From assembly GCA_964346815.1 (NCBI GenBank), contig CAYFWF010000057.1, positions 1 to 64,000 of the forward strand: a stretch of 64,000 nucleotides of DNA. Direction: 5' to 3'. The stretch is from CAYFWF01 sp964346815 (GTDB lineage: Bacteria; Acidobacteriota; Aminicenantia; Aminicenantales; Aminicenantaceae). Every line of letters begins with the position of its first letter. Position 1 is the stretch's first letter. Shown piece after piece: positions 58,746 to 64,000 of this stretch. The notes beneath the pieces were generated by a model. The model was not told the origin of the DNA. It did no database searches and saw nothing but the letters and a program-made list of their open reading frames with translations. A program made the position numbers and the translations under genes.

Positions 58746-60455
58746 ATGGAGAAAGGCCCCGAAGAAAGAGAATATAAGGACTTCATCCGGACCATCATCG
58801 ATCAGGACCTGGAAAGAGGAAAGAATCAGGGCCGGGTCCACACCCGTTTTCCGCCCGAGCCGAATGGATATCTCCATATCGGGCATGCCAAGTCCATATG
58901 CCTGAATTTCGGACTTGCCGCGGAATACGGAGGGCTCTGTAATCTGCGTTTCGACGATACCAATCCGATCAAAGAGGAACAGGAATACGTAGAGTCCATC
59001 AAGGAGAACATCCGGTGGCTCGGGTTTGACTGGGAAGACCGCCTGTATTATGCTTCCGATTACTTCGAGAAGCTGTATGGGTATGCTGTAGATCTCATAA
59101 AAAAAGGGAAAGCCTATGTCTGCGATCTGAGCGCAGAACAAATCCGTGAGTACAGAGGGACGTTGACAAAACCCGGAAAAGACAGTCCCTATAGAAACCG
59201 TTCGGTGGAGGAAAATTTCGACCTCTTCGAGCGGATGCACGGGGGTGAGTTTCCCGACGGGTCACGGACACTCCGGGCAAAGATCGACATGTCTTCCCCC
59301 AATCTGAATATGCGGGATCCGGTCATGTATCGGATCCTCAGGGCCACGCACCACCGGACAGGCGACAAGTGGTGCATCTATCCGACCTATGATTGGGCCC
59401 ACGGACAGTCGGATTCCATCGAAGGCATCACCCACTCTATCTGTACTTTGGAATTCGAAGATCACCGGCCTCTCTATGATTGGTTTCTCGACCAGCTGGG
59501 TGTCCATCATCCCCAGCAGATCGAATTCGCGCGGCTGAATCTCTCTTACACCGTGATGAGCAAACGGAAACTCCTCCAACTGGTTGAGGAAGGAATCGTA
59601 ACCGGCTGGGACGATCCCAGAATGCCGACCATTTCCGGTCTGCGGAGACGCGGCTACACACCTCGGTCTATCAGGGATTTCTGCGACCGGATCGGATTGG
59701 CCAAGAGAGAGAGCATGGTCGATATCGCTCTTCTCGAACACTGCCTCAGGGAGGATCTGAACAAGAGGGCTCCCCGGGTGATGGCTGTGCTGGATCCTCT
59801 GCGGGTGACCATCGTCAATTATCCGGAAGGCAAGACGGAGATGCTGGACGCTGAAAACAATCCTGAGGACCCGGAAATGGGCACCAGAAAAATCCCCTTT
59901 TGCCGGGAGCTCTATATCGAGCGTGAGGATTTTCGTGAAGACCCGCCCAAAAAGTTTTTCCGCCTCTCTCCAGGCAGAGAAGTGAGGCTCAAACATGCCT
60001 ACTACATCAAATGTGAAGAAGTCGTGAAAGATCCGAAAACAGGAGAAATCGTGGAAATCCGGTGTTCCTATGATCCAGAGACAAAGGGAGGATGGTCCAG
60101 AGACGGTCGGATGGTCAAGGGGACGCTGCACTGGGTTTCAGCGCCTCATTCGCTCGAAGTGGATGTGCGGCTGTATGAATACCTGTTTACAAGAGAGGAT
60201 CCATCCGAGGTGGAAGAGGGGAAGGATTGGAGGGAGTATCTGAATCCCAAGTCACTGGAAACACTGACATCCTGCCGGGGCGAGCCATCCCTCTCTGAGC
60301 TGAAGGCCGGAGAAAGGGTGCAATTTCTCAGAAAAGGCTATTTCTGTCTGGACTCTGTAGATTCCACTGCTGAGAAACTGGTGTTCAACAGGACGGCCAC
60401 ACTGCGCGATACATGGGCAAAAATTGAAAAGGCCCAAAAGGCGAAAAAGCCCTGA
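58746..60455 (+). CDS. glnS: Glutaminyl-tRNA synthetase
   Basis: 569 residues. RFPPEPNGYLHIGHAKSICLNFGLA (HIGH motif), DTNPIKEEQEYVESI, YPTYDWAHGQSDSIEGITHSICTLEF and VMSKRKL (KMSKS) are specific to GlnRS, followed by two C-terminal barrel domains. It charges the tRNA-Gln seen at 38.8 kb directly. AAGGAG precedes the ATG. It is 34 bp after gltX, from which it derives by ancient duplication. Confidence 0.96.
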   Translation: MEKGPEEREYKDFIRTIIDQDLERGKNQGRVHTRFPPEPNGYLHIGHAKSICLNFGLAAEYGGLCNLRFDDTNPIKEEQEYVESIKENIRWLGFDWEDRLYYASDYFEKLYGYAVDLIKKGKAYVCDLSAEQIREYRGTLTKPGKDSPYRNRSVEENFDLFERMHGGEFPDGSRTLRAKIDMSSPNLNMRDPVMYRILRATHHRTGDKWCIYPTYDWAHGQSDSIEGITHSICTLEFEDHRPLYDWFLDQLGVHHPQQIEFARLNLSYTVMSKRKLLQLVEEGIVTGWDDPRMPTISGLRRRGYTPRSIRDFCDRIGLAKRESMVDIALLEHCLREDLNKRAPRVMAVLDPLRVTIVNYPEGKTEMLDAENNPEDPEMGTRKIPFCRELYIEREDFREDPPKKFFRLSPGREVRLKHAYYIKCEEVVKDPKTGEIVEIRCSYDPETKGGWSRDGRMVKGTLHWVSAPHSLEVDVRLYEYLFTREDPSEVEEGKDWREYLNPKSLETLTSCRGEPSLSELKAGERVQFLRKGYFCLDSVDSTAEKLVFNRTATLRDTWAKIEKAQKAKKP

Positions 60456-60503
60456 ACCCATCCTATGGGATTGAAATGACCACAGAACTCTGCCATAGCA
60501 CTA

Positions 60504-60532
60504 TTGTCATGCTCCTTGCAAGAGCGTAAAAT
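60504..60532 (+). promoter_or_regulatory. Promoter of the rlmB-like gene
   Basis: TTGTCA at 60504-60509, a 17-base spacer and TAAAAT at 60527-60532. Transcription would begin near 60539, on or beside the first possible start codon of the next gene. Confidence 0.55.
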
Positions 60533-60537
60533 GGCTA

Positions 60538-61281
60538 TTGAGGAATCAGCAGTTGGAGAAAATCATCCGTCTGAATCCTTTGCTGGAGATCATCAGGAAC
60601 GCACCTGAGCGTGTGGACAAACTGCTCATCCAGGAAGAGGCGAAAAAGTCCAAGATCGATGAGATCTTCAGGGAGGCAAAGAAGCAGGGGCTTTCGATGT
60701 CTTTCATCCCAAAAAAGAGACTGGACAGGTTGGACAGGAATCATCAGGGGGCCATCGCTTTTGTGACAGCCAAGGGATACACCGCCGTCGATTCGATATT
60801 GAACTCTTCGACTCGTCCCTTTCTTGTCATTCTGGACGGAGTCGAAGATCCTCAGAATCTGGGAGCCATCATCCGGACAGCCGAAGGCGGGGGTGTGGAT
60901 GGCATCATTCTCCCTGAACGCCGCGCAGCCGGCTTAACTCGAACGGTCGCTTCGGTATCTGCCGGAGCCTTGGAACATGTGAAAGTGGCAAGAGTCAAAA
61001 ATATTGCCCGAACCCTGGAGGAACTGAGAAAGAGAGATATCTGGCTGGTAGGGGCAGAAGGAGGGCAACAGAATCTGTGGCACGAATTCGACTATACCCT
61101 CCCAGTGGGGTTGGTTTTTGGCTCTGAAGGTAAAGGCATTCGGCCCTTGGTGAGAGAAAAATGCGACAAGGTTCTTTCTATCCCTCTATTGGGAAGCATG
61201 ACCTCTCTCAATGTGGGGGCGGCAGCAGCGATTTTTATTTACGAAGTGGTACGGCAAAGAAGGGAAACCCCGATTGAATAA
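60538..61281 (+). CDS. rlmB: 23S rRNA 2'-O-ribose methyltransferase, RlmB type
   Basis: About 245 residues of the SpoU/TrmH family. N-terminal substrate-binding domain (IIRLNPLLEIIRNAPERVDKLLIQEE), then the knotted methyltransferase domain: ILDGVEDPQNLGAIIRTAEGGGVDGIILP (motif 1), LVFGSEGKGIRPLV (motif 2) and IPLLGSMTSLNVGAAAAIFIYE (motif 3). The TTG at 60538 falls at the predicted transcription start, so the TTG at 60553, with AGGA eight bases before it, may be the real one. It modifies 23S rRNA G2251 in E. coli; the exact target here is inferred. Confidence 0.88.
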   Translation: MRNQQLEKIIRLNPLLEIIRNAPERVDKLLIQEEAKKSKIDEIFREAKKQGLSMSFIPKKRLDRLDRNHQGAIAFVTAKGYTAVDSILNSSTRPFLVILDGVEDPQNLGAIIRTAEGGGVDGIILPERRAAGLTRTVASVSAGALEHVKVARVKNIARTLEELRKRDIWLVGAEGGQQNLWHEFDYTLPVGLVFGSEGKGIRPLVREKCDKVLSIPLLGSMTSLNVGAAAAIFIYEVVRQRRETPIE

Positions 61282-61321
61282 ATCCGGCAGGAAGTTCGTA
61301 TATAAGGATAGGAAGAAAGAT

Positions 61322-61921
61322 ATGCCAGAGGAGATCGCTTTACAAAAGGAACAGATACTCTCCAAAGAAGCCGTCCAGGTGGAGTTGAAGAGAACCCTCT
61401 CGGAGAGAGAAATTCTGGAAGCGGTTCAGAAGGGAGACAAAGAAGCATACGGATTGATCGTGAAGCGCTACATGCATTCGGCGTATTATATTGCTTTGGG
61501 TTTTGTCCATAATCAACAAGATGCTCTGGATATTTCACAGGATGCATTCGTAAAAGCCTTCCGAAAAATCAAAAGCTACAAAACAGAAAGGCCGTTCTTC
61601 CCTTGGTTCTACCGTCTGATGAAAAATCTTTGTATCGATCACCTCAAGCGCAAACGGCGGATGGGAGAGGTTCCTTTGAAGGACACCAAAGTGCTCGATG
61701 AAGAGCAGGAGGACCGGGAGATGAAGGAGGCCTTGTGGAGGGGCATTAGAGAACTTCCCTTCGATCAAAGAGAGGTCATCATACTCAGATATTTCCGGCA
61801 GATGTCCTACCAGGAAATTGCCGAGCTCATATGCAGGCCGATAGGGACGGTCATGTCATCCCTGTACTATGCCAAAAAGAAACTCAAAGGAATCCTCGGG
61901 AGATATCTGGGATTTGAATAG
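61322..61921 (+). CDS. ECF-type RNA polymerase sigma factor
   Basis: 199 residues from the ATG at 61322. Region 2 (YGLIVKRYMHSAYYIALGFVHNQQDALDISQDAFVKAFRKI, FFPWFYRLMKNLCIDHLKRKRR) and region 4 (LPFDQREVIILRYFRQMSYQEIAELICRPIGTVMSSLYYAKKKL) are present. The open frame continues upstream into rlmB but this part is not typical of sigma factors. Ten bases before the anti-sigma gene, so the pair is an operon. Confidence 0.93.
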   Translation: MPEEIALQKEQILSKEAVQVELKRTLSEREILEAVQKGDKEAYGLIVKRYMHSAYYIALGFVHNQQDALDISQDAFVKAFRKIKSYKTERPFFPWFYRLMKNLCIDHLKRKRRMGEVPLKDTKVLDEEQEDREMKEALWRGIRELPFDQREVIILRYFRQMSYQEIAELICRPIGTVMSSLYYAKKKLKGILGRYLGFE

Positions 61922-61931
61922 AGGATGAATC

Positions 61932-62378
61932 ATGGATCATAAGAGACTCAAAGAACTCATTTCCTCCTATCATGATGGAGAATTAGATGAGAAAGAGAGA
62001 CGGCAACTGGAGGAGCACCTGAATCAGTGTCCCGAGTGCCGTCAGGAATTCGAGGAAATGGGAAAACTCGAGGAGGTGTTGGAAAAAATGCAGCTAAAAA
62101 AGCCTCATAAAGAAATGTGGGAGGTCTACTGGACCTCGATCTATAACCGCCTGGAAAGAAGGATTGGATGGATTTTCCTTTCTATCGGTGCTATGATACT
62201 CTTGTTTTTCGGAGGCTACAAAGCAGTTGAGGGAATTATCCAGGATCCTTCCATCTCGCTTCTCCTCAAGATCGGTATTCTTATCCTCCTCGGCGGAGTG
62301 GTTATCCTGCTGGTTTCCTTGCTCAGGGAGCAGATCTTTGTCTATAAGAGGGAAAGATACAAGGAGGTAGAAAAATGA
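61932..62378 (+). CDS. Zinc-finger anti-sigma factor
   Basis: 148 residues. The ZAS domain spans ~1-50, with SYHDGELDEKERRQLEEHLNQCPECRQEF giving the H-x3-C-x2-C zinc motif. Two membrane helices follow (~80-98 and ~110-130), then a basic cytoplasmic end. It should hold the ECF factor at the membrane until a signal arrives. It overlaps the next gene by 4 bp. Confidence 0.88.
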   Translation: MDHKRLKELISSYHDGELDEKERRQLEEHLNQCPECRQEFEEMGKLEEVLEKMQLKKPHKEMWEVYWTSIYNRLERRIGWIFLSIGAMILLFFGGYKAVEGIIQDPSISLLLKIGILILLGGVVILLVSLLREQIFVYKRERYKEVEK

Positions 62379-62689
62379 TTCTTGTAACCACAGAGTTTGT
62401 TCCCGGAAAGGAGATCAAAAAAGTGGTGGGTCTCGTGCGGGGAAACACCATCAGGGCCCGGCATCTCGGACGCGACATCTCAGCAGCACTCAAGAATATC
62501 GTGGGAGGGGAAATCCGCGATTACACCAAGATGATGGCAGAATCCCGTGAGCAGGCCATCGACCGGATGATCGAGGAAGCCGAAAGCCTCGGGGCCAATG
62601 CCATCATCAATGTCCGTTTCACCACTTCGATGATCATGCAGAGTGCTTCTGAGATCCTGGCATACGGTACTGCCGTGGTCGTGGAATAG
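62375..62689 (+). CDS. YbjQ/UPF0145 family protein
   Basis: 104 residues of the YbjQ family: GLVRGNTIRARHLGRDISAALKNIVGGEIRDYTKMMAESREQAIDRMIEEAESLGANAIINVRF. Forms pentamers in known structures; function unknown. ATGA overlap with the anti-sigma gene makes it a member of the sigma operon. Confidence 0.92.
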   Translation: MILVTTEFVPGKEIKKVVGLVRGNTIRARHLGRDISAALKNIVGGEIRDYTKMMAESREQAIDRMIEEAESLGANAIINVRFTTSMIMQSASEILAYGTAVVVE

Positions 62690-62779
62690 CGGACCCTTCA
62701 GGAGAGAAGAGACGGCCTCTTCGCTCTGTGCCTCCCGGTGATACAAAAACCGATGTTTTTATGTGCGTAAAGACGGTTA

Positions 62780-63460
62780 ATGGATAAGAAAGTCATCGCC
62801 CTCCTGATGATCGTTTTCTTGATGACGCTGTTCTTCTCCCTTTCCTTAAAGGCCTTTCCCCAAGATAAGGAAAAGGGAACCCTTTCCATCTATTTCATGC
62901 AGGAACAGGTGGGTTATGAAGAATACACCTGGGAAGAAGACGAGTTTGGCTACACCCTTACAGTCCGTGGACGGATGACCAAACCCATCGCAATCGAGAT
63001 CGAGGAGCTCGTGATCAACCTGAACAAAAGTTTTATCTCCCGTCAATATCTGTTCAGAGGAAAGATCAGCGGAGTCGAACGGGAGGTCAGGAGTATCCTA
63101 TCTGAGGGAAAAGTTGTGAACATCACCAAAGTGGCGGGGCAAGAACAGTCCGAAGCGGTGAGCATCAAACGGGATGCCTTCCTTTTACCCAACCCGGTTT
63201 TTTCTCCATATATGGTTTTAACAAAAAAATATCGATGCGAGCTTCAGGAGAAGATCGATATTTCTGCCTACATCATTCCCCAAATGGAAGTGCCGGCCAC
63301 ACTCGAGCCCAAGAAAGAGAACCCTTGTCGGCTTATTATGAATCTGACCGCCAACGAAATAGAACTCGAAACCAATGAGATGGGGACCCTCAACACGATA
63401 GATATCCCTTCCCAGAGCTTGAGAGTCTTGAAGACCATGATCGGAAGGCCCAGCCGCTGA
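62780..63460 (+). CDS. Secreted protein of unknown function
   Basis: 226 residues with a signal peptide (VIALLMIVFLMTLFFSLSLKAFPQ). The mature part is beta-rich (GTLSIYFMQEQVGYEEYTWEEDEFGYTLTVRGRM, then FLLPNPVFSPYMVLTKKY), a pattern seen in periplasmic proteins that measure or carry hydrophobic ligands, but no family is recognised. It is 90 bp after the YbjQ gene and may be the last member of that operon. The ATG at 62780 lacks a strong ribosome binding site. Confidence 0.65.
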   Translation: MDKKVIALLMIVFLMTLFFSLSLKAFPQDKEKGTLSIYFMQEQVGYEEYTWEEDEFGYTLTVRGRMTKPIAIEIEELVINLNKSFISRQYLFRGKISGVEREVRSILSEGKVVNITKVAGQEQSEAVSIKRDAFLLPNPVFSPYMVLTKKYRCELQEKIDISAYIIPQMEVPATLEPKKENPCRLIMNLTANEIELETNEMGTLNTIDIPSQSLRVLKTMIGRPSR

Positions 63461-63475
63461 CATTATTGTTCACAT

Positions 63476-63667
63476 GACCTAGACAGAAAAAAGATCCCTG
63501 CAGACATCTCTATTCTCGATCAACATCATGTGGATGACGCGGCGGTATTTTTTATAGAGTTTCTGGCGGATGAGCTGCAGCCTGGAAAATACATTCTGAA
63601 TCTCTCTCCAGAGGACAGCCGCTCCCAATCGCGATCTCAGGTGAACACGGTTTTTAAGGTTAGATAG
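63476..63667 (+). pseudogene. C-terminal remnant of a larger secreted protein
   Basis: An open frame with no start codon but clear protein character: VDDAAVFFIEFLADELQPGK, YILNLSPEDSRSQ and NTVFKVR before the stop. The pattern 'LxPGxYxLxLxxxDxxSxxxxxxxxxFxV' is typical of the last beta-sandwich strands in VWA- or GWxTD-type secreted proteins. It is in frame with the preceding gene across that gene's TGA, probably by chance. Most likely a decayed gene end. Confidence 0.45.
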
Positions 63668-63695
63668 GAGGATCTCAGAACGGTTGGTTCAGCCT

Positions 63696-64000
63696 TCATG
63701 ACTTGCTGCGGGATTTCCACTTTCCGAGACTAATCAATCTCTTTAACCGCTCCTTAATTCCTCTGTTTGCATCCCAGGACAGGATCCTGTCGATCCTTAT
63801 ATAGGCGTTTTGTACATCATCGTGCCAAGTCAATTCATCTTTAATGGAGTTTAAAGCCTCTGATTGGTAGGAATCGTCGATTTGTGCCCAGATGGCAAGT
63901 GCCAGATCCCGGAGGCCGAGTCCCCAATATAGGCATCCCAGTTCAAACAGTGCGTGATTCCTTTGCTTTCCACCCATGTTAATAACCGTTTCATATAGAT
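63696..64000 (-). CDS. Hypothetical helical protein, 5' end beyond the window
   Basis: The frame is open to the window edge (LYETVINMGGKQRN...), so the ATG at 63977 is probably internal and the gene continues to the right. The visible ~100 residues are helical (HALFELGCLYWGLGLRDLALAIWAQIDDSYQSEALNSIKDEL), similar in feel to TPR/Sel1-like repeats, with a basic end (KWKSRSKS). No family is assigned. Confidence 0.55.
   Translation of the reverse strand, partial: LYETVINMGGKQRNHALFELGCLYWGLGLRDLALAIWAQIDDSYQSEALNSIKDELTWHDDVQNAYIRIDRILSWDANRGIKERLKRLISLGKWKSRSKS

Noticed and set aside
59262..60131. 289-aa minus-strand open frame inside glnS
   Set aside because: Antisense to GlnRS catalytic and barrel domains; no ribosome binding site and no domain.

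Overview
The window looks like a chromosomal segment of a Gram-negative, probably anaerobic bacterium of the Acidobacteriota / Aminicenantes type. The evidence is a complete Rnf complex, LPS heptose genes (gmhB, waaF), an Mla-type lipid transport set, outer-membrane lipoproteins, PadR-controlled FtsX-type permeases that carry an extra N-terminal segment, a GlnRS next to a GluRS, and a zinc-ribbon form of L28. The phylum is my inference from gene content and style; no rRNA gene is present to test it.

Layout. 1-2.2 kb: the start of a lipoprotein gene, an AT-rich GTTAAAG repeat tract and a plasmid/phage-type RepA-like ATPase with a small overlapping partner. 2.4-9 kb: a small conserved protein with a strong promoter, polA, then a HEAT-like protein and an HD-GYP protein that share a related N-terminal domain. 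9-12 kb: a ribulose-phosphate epimerase-like protein, a radical SAM protein and a GNAT protein. 12.3-18.4 kb: rnfCDGEAB, an RseC-like protein and a NusG-domain-II protein as one tightly overlapping operon; apbE, the FMN transferase needed by RnfD and RnfG, lies at 22.7 kb. 18.4-22.5 kb: a sugar catabolism cluster (MFS importer, Gfo/Idh/MocA dehydrogenase, secreted isomerase-DUF1080 fusion). 23.6-26.2 kb: dnaN and dnaA with DnaA-box-like sites, a candidate origin region.

26.3-36.5 kb, all minus except rpmB: a metalloprotease/propeller/barrel protein, two lipoproteins, rpmB, relA/spoT, gmhB, waaF, a FmdB-type zinc ribbon and a secreted MEMO1-AMMECR1 fusion. 36.6-50.5 kb, all plus: a housekeeping block with two small membrane proteins, lolB-like, ispE, tRNA-Gln, prs, rplY, pth, rpsF, rpsR, rplI, dnaB, mlaEFD, radA, a PIN-TRAM protein, ispD and ispF. 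The lolB-ispE-tRNA-prs-rplY-pth and rpsF-rpsR-rplI-dnaB orders are conserved in many bacteria and support the calls.

50.5-57.1 kb is the accessory part. It holds a 251-bp element bounded by 17-bp inverted repeats, a sulfatase-fold/TPR protein, and a PadR-FtsX permease pair flanked on both sides by paralogous very small membrane-peptide genes, each with a related strong terminator. 57.2-64 kb returns to plus-strand housekeeping: gltX, glnS, an RlmB-type methyltransferase, an ECF sigma factor with its zinc anti-sigma factor and a YbjQ protein, an unknown secreted protein, a gene remnant and a gene cut by the window edge.

The strongest candidates for something undescribed are the twin small-peptide cassettes around the PadR-FtsX pair, the IR-bounded element at 50.5 kb, and the dispersed repeat that flanks rpmB in inverted orientation. 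No CRISPR array, rRNA gene or intact insertion sequence was seen.
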